Shown here: piece after piece, positions 1-8,156 of the stretch
How positions within the stretch are numbered: position 1 is the stretch's first letter
Layout: each line of letters opens with the position of its first letter
Source of the DNA: Brachybacterium sp. SGAir0954
Lineage (GTDB): Bacteria > Actinomycetota > Actinomycetes > Actinomycetales > Dermabacteraceae
Direction: 5' to 3'
Assembly (NCBI RefSeq): GCF_005490785.1
Contig: NZ_CP027295.1
Span: forward strand, 3,286,001 to 3,350,000
Length of the DNA: 64,000 bases
Position numbers and translations under genes: made by a program
Notes under the pieces: model-generated
What the model saw: only the letters and a program-made list of their open reading frames with translations
Databases searched by the model: none
Told to the model about the DNA's origin: nothing

Positions 1-1
1 C

Positions 2-31
2 TACGTGCTCCGCGCGGCCGAGTCCCGCTGA
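2..31 (+). CDS. 3' end of a response regulator gene (partial)
   Basis: Ten codons ending in TGA at 29-31 read YVLRAAESR. This resembles the C-terminal strand of an OmpR-type winged helix (GxGYxLR). The gene continues upstream of the window. It sits 19 nt before the sensor kinase at 51 on the same strand, as expected for the regulator of a two-component pair. Too little is present to identify the subfamily. Confidence 0.5.
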   Translation, partial: YVLRAAESR

Positions 32-50
32 CCCGCTCCCCGCAGCTCCC

Positions 51-1631
51 GTGGCCCTCCCGACCCTCCGAGCGCAGCGACCCGTGTCCCTCTGGACGCG
101 GATCGTCGCGCTCATCTCCCTGCTGCTCGTGGCGGGCACGGTCATCACGGGCAGCCTCTCGCTGTTCCTCCTGAACCGGACCCTGATCCAGTCGGTCGAC
201 TCGAACCTGCACTCCGGCATGGGCGAGATGCTCTCCCTCGCGCAGAAGGAGATCTCCGAGGACGATCCGTCCGCGCGCTCCGGGTACATCCCCGTTGAGT
301 ACGCGGTGGAGATCCGCAACGAGCAGGGCGAGTCGATCGTCCACGAGGTCTTCCTCTACAACGACGACGACGTCACGGTCACCTTCCCGCAGCTCACGGA
401 CCAGCAGATCCTGGACCGCGGCGGGAAGCCGTTCACCGTGCTGGACTCCGCCGAGAACCGCTGGCGGGTCGCGGCGATGGTCAACACGGGGCCCGACGGC
501 GGCACCGTCTACGTGGCGCTGCCGCTCACGGGCGTGGACCGCACCATGCACGAGATGGCCCTGATCATCGTGCTCGTGGGGACCCTCGTGGTGCTCGCGG
601 GCATGGGGCTCGGCGGCTACATGGCGCACCGCTCCCTCGAGCCGCTGCAGGACGTCGAGGCGACCGCCTCCCAGATCGCCGGCGGCGACCTCTCGCGCCG
701 TGTGCCCGTCACCGACACGAGCCTCGAGGTGCACGCCCTCGCGATCTCCCTGAACGAGATGCTCGTGCGCATCGAGCAGGCCTTCGCCGCGCAGTCGGAC
801 TCGGAGGAGCACGCGACGCGCAACGAGGCGAAGATGCGCCGCTTCGTGGGGGACGCCTCCCACGAGCTGCGCACCCCGCTCGCGGCGATCCGCGGCTTCG
901 GCGAGCTGTACCGGATGGGCGCCCTGCGCTCGGACGAGGACGTCGCCCAGGCGATGCGCCGCATCGAGGACGAGGCCCGCCGCATGGGCTCCCTCGTGGA
1001 GAACCTGCTGCGCCTGGCCCGGCTCGACGAGAACCCGACGCTGGACCTCGCCCCCGTGGACCTCTCCGACGCGCTCTTCGACGCCGCCCAGGACCTCCGG
1101 GCGCTGGACCCGAGCCGCCAGGTCATGGTCGTGAACCTCGCCGGGGTGCCGCTGCCGGTCTCCCCGCACCAGAGCGTGGGCGTGCTCGGCGACGAGGCGT
1201 CCCTGCGCCAGGTGATCCTCAACCTCGTGGGCAACGCGAACCGGCACACGCCCAAGGGCTCCCCCGTGGAGATCGCGGCGGGCACCACGACCCGCGGCAC
1301 CGTGCGGCTCGAGCTGCGCGACCACGGCGACGGCATCGAGGCGGACCAGCGGGAGAAGGTCTTCGAGCGCTTCTACCGCACCGACTCCTCGCGGGTGCGC
1401 ATCGCGTCCCAGGGCGGCGGCGCGGGGCTCGGCCTCTCGATCGCGGCGACGATCGTGCAGCAGCACGGCGGCACGATCGGGGTCATGGAGACCGCCGGCG
1501 GCGGCGCGACCTTCTGGGTGGAGCTGCAGGCGGCGACCGTGGACGAGGAGCACCTCTCGACCCCGGATCAGGTGCGCCCGCTCACCGACTCCCCGTCCGC
1601 CGACTCCGAGGATCCCGGCCGCGAGTCCTGA
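51..1631 (+). CDS. HAMP-domain sensor histidine kinase
   Basis: Membrane sensor kinase of a two-component system, 526 aa. It has a first TM at about 17-40 and an extracytoplasmic sensor of roughly 125 residues. A second TM lies at about 168-190, followed by HAMP at about 191-243. The HisKA H-box FVGDASHELRTP carries phospho-acceptor His271. The HATPase_c domain has an N-box around NLVGNANRHT (391-400), a G1 box DHGDGIE and a G2 box GGGAGLGLS. The GTG start at 51 has a weak ribosome site, consistent with coupling to the regulator gene ending at 31. The domain order is that of actinobacterial TcrY/PrrB-like kinases; the stimulus is unknown. Its 3' end overlaps the convergent DUF4031 gene by 64 bp. 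Confidence 0.9.
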   Translation: MALPTLRAQRPVSLWTRIVALISLLLVAGTVITGSLSLFLLNRTLIQSVDSNLHSGMGEMLSLAQKEISEDDPSARSGYIPVEYAVEIRNEQGESIVHEVFLYNDDDVTVTFPQLTDQQILDRGGKPFTVLDSAENRWRVAAMVNTGPDGGTVYVALPLTGVDRTMHEMALIIVLVGTLVVLAGMGLGGYMAHRSLEPLQDVEATASQIAGGDLSRRVPVTDTSLEVHALAISLNEMLVRIEQAFAAQSDSEEHATRNEAKMRRFVGDASHELRTPLAAIRGFGELYRMGALRSDEDVAQAMRRIEDEARRMGSLVENLLRLARLDENPTLDLAPVDLSDALFDAAQDLRALDPSRQVMVVNLAGVPLPVSPHQSVGVLGDEASLRQVILNLVGNANRHTPKGSPVEIAAGTTTRGTVRLELRDHGDGIEADQREKVFERFYRTDSSRVRIASQGGGAGLGLSIAATIVQQHGGTIGVMETAGGGATFWVELQAATVDEEHLSTPDQVRPLTDSPSADSEDPGRES

Positions 1632-2182
1632 GGCAGGCTCAGCACCTGTCCGGTGAAGCCCGGCGCGCCCCGGTCCCGGGTGTGTGCGTCGAGCAGGGCG
1701 AGCATCTCCTGCGCGGCCTGCCGGCCGGCGGCGTCGTGCGCCTCGACGCGGGGCGCGCCGCCCGGCGCCTCCTGCGAGAGCCGGAACGCGCCGGCCGGTG
1801 CCTGACCTGCCGGGGGCAGCGGATCCGCATGGCCGATCGGACCGAGCACGAGATCCGTCGGCACCATCTCGAGGCCGAGGTCCGCGGCGTGCTCGGCGGT
1901 GCGCCGGGCACGGGCGGCGGCCCGGTCCCGCAGCGGCACGCGCAGCCCCGACCGCAGGAGCGCCCGGGTGAGCTCCCCGGCGCTCACGAAGCGCACGCCG
2001 GCCGCCTCGAGGTCCCCGCGGGCGGACTCGGGCCAGTCGTAGTGGTCGAGGTCGAAGGCGCGCGGCGTCAGGCCGCAGCGTGCCGCCGCCGCGTGCAGCT
2101 CCTCGAGGGAGGCATCGGAGATCAGGTGCCCCCAGAGCAAGCCGTGGCGGGGCCAGCGCGGGGTGTCGGCGAGGACGGTCAT
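1568..2182 (-). CDS. DUF4031 domain protein
   Basis: 204 aa. The N-terminus has the DUF4031 pattern: MTVLAD, WPRHGLLWGHLISD, a DHYDWPES-like motif and GELTRALLRSGLRVP. Function is unknown for the family. The C-terminal part from about residue 130 is low-complexity Ala/Gly/Pro. Its last 21 codons lie antisense to the end of the sensor kinase, a convergent 64-bp overlap. The start ATG (2182) overlaps the stop of the DUF418 gene by 4 bp (ATGA), so the two are probably translationally coupled. It is the last gene of a three-gene minus-strand run. Confidence 0.8.
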   Translation of the reverse strand: MTVLADTPRWPRHGLLWGHLISDASLEELHAAAARCGLTPRAFDLDHYDWPESARGDLEAAGVRFVSAGELTRALLRSGLRVPLRDRAAARARRTAEHAADLGLEMVPTDLVLGPIGHADPLPPAGQAPAGAFRLSQEAPGGAPRVEAHDAAGRQAAQEMLALLDAHTRDRGAPGFTGQVLSLPQDSRPGSSESADGESVSGRT

Positions 2183-3387
2183 CGTGCGCCGACGCTACTC
2201 GCATCGGCGCTCCGACGGGCGCCGGCGGGCGTGGCGGACCCGGCGAGGCGGCGCAGCACCGCCTCGAGCGGTCCGCGGCGGCCCGTGCGATGCCAGGCCG
2301 CCGCCGCCAGCAGGGTCACGAGCCACGTGAGCGCCATGATCGCGGAGGCGCCGGCGGAGCCGAGCCGTGCGCCGAGGTCGAGCATGTACGGCGGGAAGAG
2401 CAGGGAGGCGGCGAGCGACTGCGCGACGTAGGCGCTGAGGGCCGTCGCCCCGAGGGCGGTGAGCGCGGTGAGCGCGCGGCTCCTCCCCCACCGATCCGCG
2501 ACCAGTGCGCACAGCGCCGCCGCGCCGACCGCCCCGGCGAGCCCGCTGACCTGGTGCAGCACCCCGAGAACGCCGAGCACCACCTCGTCGCCCAGCACCT
2601 CCTGCCGCGGGTCGAGGACGAGCACGGCGGTGAGCGGGACGGCGCCCGCGAGGCCCACGAGCACGCCCCAGCGGGCGAGCGTCCGCAGCTGGTCCGCGTT
2701 CTCGCGGGGCAGCTCCAGCAGCCGGAGCGAGGCGGCCACCGCGCCGAGCGCCATCGGCGCGAGCAGCCCGATCTGCTCGACGGGGGCGAAGGCGAGGGAG
2801 CGCAGCGCCTCGTGCGCGCGAAGCGTGACGCCCTCGCCCCAGCTGCCCGCCGCGGCGGTCGGGTAGCCGTCCCCGCCGCCGAGGGCGATGGTCGCGTCGA
2901 CCCAGCCCCAGAGCCCGAGCGGGGCGAGGCAGACCATGGCCGCGAGCAGCAGGGCGAGGCGGCCCCGGGTCGCGAGCAGGGCGCAGGCGGTGCCGATCAC
3001 CGCGTAGGAGACGAGGATGTCCCCGCTGAACAGCAGGATCGCGTGGAGCATGCCGATCGCGCCGAGCACCGTGAAGCGGCGCAGCATGCGCAGGGCGAAG
3101 CGGCCCGGCCGCTCCCCCGCCGCGAGGGACCGGCGGTGCATGATGCCGATCCCGTAGCCGAAGAGCAGCGCGAACAGGGGGAAGCCGCGGTTGTCCGCGA
3201 GCAGGGCGACGAGCACGTCCACGGCGCGGTCCCCGGCGGAGGCGTGGGTCTGCTTCAGCAGCACCGTCCAGCGGTCGCCGTGGAGCCAGCCGACGGTGTT
3301 GGCGAGGGCGATGCCCAGGAGTGCCGCGCCGCGGGCGAGGTCCGGCCCGGCCGCGCGCTGCGCGAGCGGGACCGAGCCGACGCTCAC
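2179..3387 (-). CDS. DUF418 family multi-pass membrane protein
   Basis: 402 aa, with about ten hydrophobic helices. The N-terminus (DLARGAALLGIALANT) and the C-terminal block (GALEAVLRR-type ending, TW..AWHRTGRRGPLE) fit the DUF418/YeiB family of inner-membrane proteins, whose role is not established. The start ATG at 3387 overlaps the stop of the RNase H gene by 4 bp, and its own stop overlaps the DUF4031 start by 4 bp. The three genes therefore form a tightly coupled minus-strand operon. YeiB-like proteins are usually about 380-400 aa, so this one is full length. Confidence 0.85.
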   Translation of the reverse strand: MSVGSVPLAQRAAGPDLARGAALLGIALANTVGWLHGDRWTVLLKQTHASAGDRAVDVLVALLADNRGFPLFALLFGYGIGIMHRRSLAAGERPGRFALRMLRRFTVLGAIGMLHAILLFSGDILVSYAVIGTACALLATRGRLALLLAAMVCLAPLGLWGWVDATIALGGGDGYPTAAAGSWGEGVTLRAHEALRSLAFAPVEQIGLLAPMALGAVAASLRLLELPRENADQLRTLARWGVLVGLAGAVPLTAVLVLDPRQEVLGDEVVLGVLGVLHQVSGLAGAVGAAALCALVADRWGRSRALTALTALGATALSAYVAQSLAASLLFPPYMLDLGARLGSAGASAIMALTWLVTLLAAAAWHRTGRRGPLEAVLRRLAGSATPAGARRSADASSVGAR

Positions 3388-4364
3388 CGGGCGGCGGGGG
3401 TGCCCTGGTGGTGGCGCAGCAGCCAGCGGTCCCCCTCACGCAGCCAGAGCGAGCTGCGCAGCACCCGTGCGCCGTCGGCGTCGCGGGTCGTGAAGGTCAG
3501 CAGGACCACGCCGGGGGCGATCTCGTCGGCCACGAGGTCCTCCGCCTCGACGCCCTGGAGCGGGCCGATCTCCTCGAGGATCTCCTCGCGGGTCCAGGCG
3601 CGGCCGCTCGCGCCGATCTCCGAGAACCGGGGGTGCAGGAGGGCGGCGGCGCTCGGCGGGTCGGAGCGCAGGCGGTCGTCGAGCAGGGCGAGCTCGTGGG
3701 CGGTGACCTGCTCGAGGACGGTGCCGAGGGTCGGGTCCGGGCCCGTGCCCTCGGGCGCGCCGCAGCGGGCAGGCGGGGCGGGGGCGTCGCCGGGTCCTGC
3801 CTCGTCGAAGAGGCTGAAGAGGTCGTCCACCGCGGGCGCAGCGGGCGCTGCGGGGGCGGACGCGGGGCCGACGCGAGCCGCCGTCGGCCCTCCGCCCGCA
3901 CCCCGGTAGCCGGGGCCGACCTCCGGATCCTGCTTCTTGGAGTAGGCAGTCGCGGCGGCGTTGGCGCGGCGGTCCGCCGCCTCGTTCATCGCATGGCCGG
4001 CGTGGCCCTTGACCCATTCGAACTCGACGCTGCGGCCCACGAGGGCGCGGTCGATCGCCTGCAGCAGCTCGACGTTCATGACGGGCTTGCCGTCCTTCTT
4101 GCGCCAGCCCTTGCGCTTCCAGCCCGGCATCCACTTCGTCACGGAGTTGATGACGTACTGGCTGTCGCACAGCACGTGCAGGTGCTGATCGGCGTCCACC
4201 GCCGTCGCCTCGAGGAGGTCGAGGACGGCCTTGAGCTCGCCCATGTTGTTCGTGCCGTGGGGCCAGCCGCCCGCGCGCCACGTACCCTCGTCGATGTACC
4301 AGGCCCAGCCGGCGGGACCGGGGTTGCCGAGGGCGGAGCCGTCGGCCGCAGCGGTGATCGTCAT
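3384..4364 (-). CDS. RNase HI fused to a DUF4440/SnoaL-like domain
   Basis: 326 aa. Residues 1-150 form a type 1 RNase H fold with all four carboxylates: D8, E43, D67 and D131, plus catalytic-loop His121. It should cut RNA in RNA-DNA hybrids. After a Pro/Ala-rich linker (about 150-215), residues 215-325 look like a DUF4440/NTF2-like domain (WTREEILEEIG, SLWLREGDRWLLRHHQ). In other bacteria these two modules are usually separate. The start at 4364 (MTITAAADGS) is chosen because the RNase H fold begins there and an AACGAT box lies 7 nt upstream on the minus strand. ATG 4373 is an alternative that adds three residues. The stop overlaps the DUF418 start. Confidence 0.88.
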   Translation of the reverse strand: MTITAAADGSALGNPGPAGWAWYIDEGTWRAGGWPHGTNNMGELKAVLDLLEATAVDADQHLHVLCDSQYVINSVTKWMPGWKRKGWRKKDGKPVMNVELLQAIDRALVGRSVEFEWVKGHAGHAMNEAADRRANAAATAYSKKQDPEVGPGYRGAGGGPTAARVGPASAPAAPAAPAVDDLFSLFDEAGPGDAPAPPARCGAPEGTGPDPTLGTVLEQVTAHELALLDDRLRSDPPSAAALLHPRFSEIGASGRAWTREEILEEIGPLQGVEAEDLVADEIAPGVVLLTFTTRDADGARVLRSSLWLREGDRWLLRHHQGTPAAR

Positions 4365-4401
4365 GGCCGCCATCGTTCCACAGCCAGGAGGGACACCCGC
4401 C

Positions 4402-5067
4402 GTGAGCACGCTGTCGTCGCTGTGGCATTCCCCGCGCCGCCGCCTGCTCGGCAGCGCCCTGATCGGTGCCGTCGCCGCGGTCCTGACGGGACTGCTCGCC
4501 GGTCCGGCACTCGCCGCGATGACCGGGGTGACCGTGGCGGAGGTCGTGTTCCTCGTGTCCTCGCTCGCGGCGGTCCTGCCGATGGACGCGGAGAGGACTC
4601 GTGCGAACGCCCGCCGCGAGGACCTGCGGCCGGTCGCCGACGAGGCGCTCGTCGCGGCGCTGTGCGTGCTCGCCGTGATCACGATGGTGACCCTGCACCT
4701 CGGGGCGGGCGGCGCGGCCGTCAGCACGATCGGCTCGGTGATCACGCTCGTGGGGGTGTTCGGCGCCTGGGCCTGCATCCAGCAGACCTACGCCCTGCAC
4801 TACGCCTACCGGTACTACCTCGAGGAGTCGGGCATCGATTTCCATCAGGACGTCGACCAGGAAGGTGCCGACGCCCCGACCTTCGGAGACTTCCTCTACT
4901 TCAGCTACGCGATCGGCATGACCTACGGCGTCACCGACAACGACGTCTCCGACCGCGCGATCCGCATGATCGCGTGGCGCCACGCGGTGATCTCCTTCGC
5001 CTTCGGCACGATCCTGCTGGCCGCGGCGGTGAACCTCGTGGCGGGCTTCTTCAGCCCGGCGGGCTGA
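4402..5067 (+). CDS. DUF1345 family membrane protein
   Basis: 221 aa with four to five TM helices. The family pattern is present: a central FGDFLYFSYAIGMTYGVTDN motif and the C-terminal HAVISFAFGT..LAAAVNLVAGFF segment. Function is unknown. The GTG start at 4402 is favoured by AGGAGG about 10 nt upstream; the longer frame upstream runs antisense into the RNase H gene. It is divergent from the RNase H gene (about 37 bp between starts) and convergent with the permease ending at 5080. Confidence 0.85.
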   Translation: MSTLSSLWHSPRRRLLGSALIGAVAAVLTGLLAGPALAAMTGVTVAEVVFLVSSLAAVLPMDAERTRANARREDLRPVADEALVAALCVLAVITMVTLHLGAGGAAVSTIGSVITLVGVFGAWACIQQTYALHYAYRYYLEESGIDFHQDVDQEGADAPTFGDFLYFSYAIGMTYGVTDNDVSDRAIRMIAWRHAVISFAFGTILLAAAVNLVAGFFSPAG

Positions 5068-5079
5068 GCGCTCCCCGGC

Positions 5080-5757
5080 TCAGGCGGTGCGGGCCCAGAC
5101 CCGCGAGCGCCACCGCAGCACGGCGAGGGCGCCGCCGAGCACGACCACCGCCCCGATCGCGGTCCCGATCGGGACCGCGAAGACCCCGGCTCCGAGCAGT
5201 CCCGCCACCACCACCGGGATGCCCATGCCGACCATCGCGGCGACGTAGAAGCAGGCGTAGGAGATGCTCGCGCGGGCCCAGAGCACCGTCGAGGAGTGGT
5301 GCAGCGCGTCCCGGCCCACCCAGATGTGGGACCACAGCACGGCCCCCGCCCACATGACCGCATCCGGTCCGAGGGGCCGGGTGACGATCGCGTCGTCGTA
5401 CGGAACATGGTGCGCGTGCAGGAGGATCACGATCGCCGCGAGAGCCAGCAGGAGGAGCTGCAGGGCGAGGACCAGCCCGGTGCGGGCGCGCACGTGGGCG
5501 GCCCGGCCGATCCCGAGGCTCCCGCGCAGGGCGGCCTCGCGCAGCGGCTCCCGCGCCCCGAAGGCGACCGGGACGCCCACCGCCATGAGGATCGGCACGA
5601 CCCCCACGAATGCGATGCCGCCGAGGGCGAGCAGCAGCACCACGAGGGCGAGCGCGCCGCCGAACCACAGGACGGGACGCTGGAGGACGAGGTCGAGCCG
5701 GAGGGCGCGGAGGGACGGGGACTCGTGACGCGCGGTGCGCGGTGCGGTCGTGGTCAT
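5080..5757 (-). CDS. ABC transporter membrane protein of the YtrA-type locus
   Basis: 225 aa with about six hydrophobic helices in three hairpins: LWFGGALALVVLLLALGGIA, LQLLLLALAAIVILL, a middle segment and a final pair. No family is recognised with certainty. Its position directly behind an ABC ATPase (4-bp ATGA overlap at 5754-5757) and a YtrA-type regulator makes it the membrane partner of that ATPase. Whether it exports a peptide or lipid or acts in antibiotic stress cannot be read from sequence. The start is ATG 5757; the open frame extends further upstream only as a shadow of the ATPase gene. Confidence 0.75.
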   Translation of the reverse strand: MTTTAPRTARHESPSLRALRLDLVLQRPVLWFGGALALVVLLLALGGIAFVGVVPILMAVGVPVAFGAREPLREAALRGSLGIGRAAHVRARTGLVLALQLLLLALAAIVILLHAHHVPYDDAIVTRPLGPDAVMWAGAVLWSHIWVGRDALHHSSTVLWARASISYACFYVAAMVGMGIPVVVAGLLGAGVFAVPIGTAIGAVVVLGGALAVLRWRSRVWARTA

Positions 5758-6650
5758 CGGACGGCTCCGGTGGTGGTGCGCGCGGCGAGGGTGAGCCGGA
5801 CCAGTTCCCCGAGGTCCGGGGTGCGCAGGGCGGTCCTCGACGGCAATCCCACGGCGTCCTCGCTGCGCATCAGCAGCTCCGCGGCGCCGCTCGCCCCGAG
5901 CGGCCTGGTCCCCGGCGGTGCCTCGGAGGCCATGGGGGAGGTCGCGACGACGTGCTCCTCGAGCAGCTCGTCCACGGCGCCCTCGAGCACGGTCCGTCCC
6001 GCATGGAGCACCATCAGGTGGTCGGCGAAGCGGTCCATCCCCTCGAGATCGTGGGTCGACAGGACGATCGAACGCGAGGGGTCCTCGGCGAGGAGGTCGC
6101 GGAGCAGGTCGATCAGCGTCGCCCGGGCGAGCGGGTCGAGCCGGGCGAGCGGCTCGTCGAGGAGCAGCAGCCGGGGGCCTGTCGCGAGTGCGTGGGCGAG
6201 GGAGAAGATCGTGGCCCGGCCCGCGGAGAGCGAGCGGATCATGGCCTTTGGGCGGATCCCGTTGCTGCCCAGCATCTCGAGGAAGGCCTGCCCGTCGAAG
6301 TCGTCGCCGAGTCGGCGATGCAGGGCGACGACGTCCCGGGCGTGCCACTCCCCGGGGAGGAGGGGCTCGTCGGGGACCAGTGCGACGCCGGGAGGGGCGG
6401 GCAGCTCGGCCGGCCCGACCGTGCTGCCCAGCACCTCGATCGTGCCGGCGACGGGGCGCACGGCGCCGACGAGCGCACGCAGCAGCGTGGTCTTCCCTGC
6501 CCCGTTGGAGCCGACGAGCGCGGTGATCATGCCCTCGGGGGCGTGGAGGTCGGCGTCCTCGAGGGCGCGGGTGGGGTCGTGGAACCTGTTGCGGAGATGC
6601 GGGAGGTCCACGGCGAGGTGCTCGACACGGACGGCGGGGGTGGGGGTCAT
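5754..6650 (-). CDS. ABC transporter ATP-binding protein (YtrB-like)
   Basis: 298 aa. Walker A is GSNGAGKTT, Walker B is LLLLDEP followed by LARLDP, and the H-loop is STHD. The signature loop is LSAGR rather than LSGGQ, and the segment before it (ALIRSL-type) is poorly conserved. Divergent signatures are common in ATPases of YtrA-regulated exporters. The C-terminal 80 residues are Ala/Glu-rich and variable. The start overlaps the regulator's stop by 4 bp and its stop overlaps the permease start by 4 bp, so regulator, ATPase and permease are one transcription and translation unit. Confidence 0.9.
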   Translation of the reverse strand: MTPTPAVRVEHLAVDLPHLRNRFHDPTRALEDADLHAPEGMITALVGSNGAGKTTLLRALVGAVRPVAGTIEVLGSTVGPAELPAPPGVALVPDEPLLPGEWHARDVVALHRRLGDDFDGQAFLEMLGSNGIRPKAMIRSLSAGRATIFSLAHALATGPRLLLLDEPLARLDPLARATLIDLLRDLLAEDPSRSIVLSTHDLEGMDRFADHLMVLHAGRTVLEGAVDELLEEHVVATSPMASEAPPGTRPLGASGAAELLMRSEDAVGLPSRTALRTPDLGELVRLTLAARTTTGAVR

Positions 6651-7024
6651 CGCTCCTCCTCGAGGGCCCGCGCGAGACGGTCCCGGAGCTCGGGTGAGGG
6701 GATCCCGGCGGTGCGGGCGGTGCGGGCTGCGTCGGCGAAGGCGGCGTCGATGCGCTCGAGCGCGCGCTCGCGGAGCTCGTCCTCGGCCTGGGCGCGCACG
6801 AAGACGCCCTTGCCGCGCACGGCGTCGGCGAGGCCGTCGGCCACGAGCTCGTTGTAGGCGCGGGTCGTGGTGATGACGCTGACCCGGAGGTCGCGCGCGA
6901 GCACCCGGATCGAAGGCAGCGCCTCCCCCGGGGCGAGGTCACCGCGCAGGATCGCCTCGGCCAGGCGGACACGGATCTGCTCGAAGAGGGGCTCGGGCGC
7001 AGAGGGGTCGAGCTGGATATGCAT
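6647..7024 (-). CDS. GntR-family transcriptional regulator, YtrA subfamily
   Basis: 125 aa, the short YtrA size. The N-terminal winged helix starts PLFEQIRVRLAEAILRGDL, then LPSIRVLARDLRVS and the recognition segment TTTRAYNELVADGL. After it there is only a short dimerisation tail, with no large effector domain. YtrA repressors usually control the adjacent ABC operon and themselves. A perfect inverted repeat with a TTGACG/CATAGT promoter lies 25 bp upstream. ATG 7024 is chosen because the domain begins there; the frame extends upstream only through the operator. Confidence 0.92.
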   Translation of the reverse strand: MHIQLDPSAPEPLFEQIRVRLAEAILRGDLAPGEALPSIRVLARDLRVSVITTTRAYNELVADGLADAVRGKGVFVRAQAEDELRERALERIDAAFADAARTARTAGIPSPELRDRLARALEEER

Positions 7025-7048
7025 GCCCCTCACCCCGCCCCCGCCAAG

Positions 7049-7097
7049 CGCTCTCACTGTTCATAGACACTATGAACAGTGAGAGCGGTTCCGTCAA
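7049..7097 (-). promoter_or_regulatory. Promoter and 39-bp operator dyad of the YtrA-type operon
   Basis: Two perfect 18-bp arms (7049-7066 and 7070-7087) flank the trinucleotide ACA; the core is CACTGTTCATAG/CTATGAACAGTG. On the minus strand a -35 TTGACG (7092-7097) and a -10 CATAGT (7069-7074) are separated by 17 bp, so the dyad fills the spacer and the -10. Binding of the dimeric regulator there would block its own operon. Confidence 0.85.
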
Positions 7098-7124
7098 GCG
7101 GCATCGTGCGGCACGGGCCGGACC

Positions 7125-8114
7125 TCAGCCGACGGGGCGCTCGTAGGTCGCGTAGACGTGGGCGCGGCGGAAGCCGACGGCGTCGTACAGCCGGGTCGCG
7201 CCGGTGAGGGACTCGGCGTCCACCTCGAGCTGCGCGCCCGTGAAACCGGCCTCCGCGCCGGAGGCGAGGGTGCGGGCGAGGACGGCGCGGGCGAGTCCTC
7301 TCCCGCGGGCCTCGGGCCGGGTGCCGACGAGGGCGACGTGCAGCACGCCGGGACGGTCCTCGGAGGTGATCGCGTAGGCGAGGACGGTGCCATCGGCGTC
7401 CACGGCGATCGTGCTGTGCTGCGGGCGCGCGGTGTGCGAGGTGGTCCACAGCTGCCAGGTCTCGGCGTCGATCGGCGTGGAGCCCCAGTGGTCGGCGAAG
7501 GCGGCGACGTGGGCGAGGCGCACGGCCTCGCTGCGCTCCGCGGACGGGGCCACGAGCTCCACACCCTCCGGGGCGGGCACCTCGAGGACGACGCCGGGGA
7601 GCCCGCGCTCCATCTCGAGCCAGGAGCGCACCCGGCGGTAGCCGCGCCGCTCGAGCACGGGGCGGACGTCGGCCCCGCCGGTGCCCGCGTCGCCGCCGGA
7701 GCGGGGGTCCCGGCCACCACCCGTGCGCAGCACGGCCGGGACGCCCGGGTGCCGCTCGGCGGCGATCGCCGCGCCGCGGGTCTCGATCCGCCCGAGGATC
7801 CCGGTGCCGTGACCTCGGCGCCGGTGGGAAGGGTGCACGCCGCCGCTCAGCTGGACGCGGGCACGACCGTCGCGGTCCGGCGCGGCGGAGACGGTGACGA
7901 GCCCGAAGCCGATCAGCTCCTCGCCCGCGCGCACGGCGACAGTGTCATGCTCGAGGTCGAGCCGCGGGGTGCGGAGCCATTCGTGCATGCTCGGCTCCTC
8001 GACGGGTTCGCCGAGCTCGTCGTGGCGGTCGATCGCGTTGAGCAGGGCGGTCAGCGCGGGCACGTCCGCGGCGCTCAGGGCGGACCAGGTCACGGGGGCG
8101 TCGGCGACGTTCAC
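7125..8114 (-). CDS. Tandem GNAT N-acetyltransferase
   Basis: 329 aa with two GNAT folds. The N-terminal copy has the acetyl-CoA loop VHPSHRRRGHGTGIL at about 95-110. The C-terminal copy has VGTRPEARGRGLARAVLARTL at about 255-275 and ends TRLYDAVGFRR. The arrangement resembles mycothiol synthase and other actinobacterial double GNAT enzymes, but the substrate is not evident. A GTG start at 8114 lies 6 nt after a TAGAAT box (8121-8126, minus strand), which suggests a leaderless transcript. It is transcribed alone; the operator region of the YtrA operon follows its stop. Confidence 0.85.
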   Translation of the reverse strand: MNVADAPVTWSALSAADVPALTALLNAIDRHDELGEPVEEPSMHEWLRTPRLDLEHDTVAVRAGEELIGFGLVTVSAAPDRDGRARVQLSGGVHPSHRRRGHGTGILGRIETRGAAIAAERHPGVPAVLRTGGGRDPRSGGDAGTGGADVRPVLERRGYRRVRSWLEMERGLPGVVLEVPAPEGVELVAPSAERSEAVRLAHVAAFADHWGSTPIDAETWQLWTTSHTARPQHSTIAVDADGTVLAYAITSEDRPGVLHVALVGTRPEARGRGLARAVLARTLASGAEAGFTGAQLEVDAESLTGATRLYDAVGFRRAHVYATYERPVG

Positions 8115-8156
8115 CGGCTCATTCTAGGGAGCCCTTCGCCGGCTTCCTGTCGACGC

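Noticed and set aside
2080-5357. Long plus-strand frames opposite DUF418 and RNase H
   Set aside because: Arg/Ala/Gly-rich antisense shadows; the minus-strand genes show clear families and coupled overlaps.
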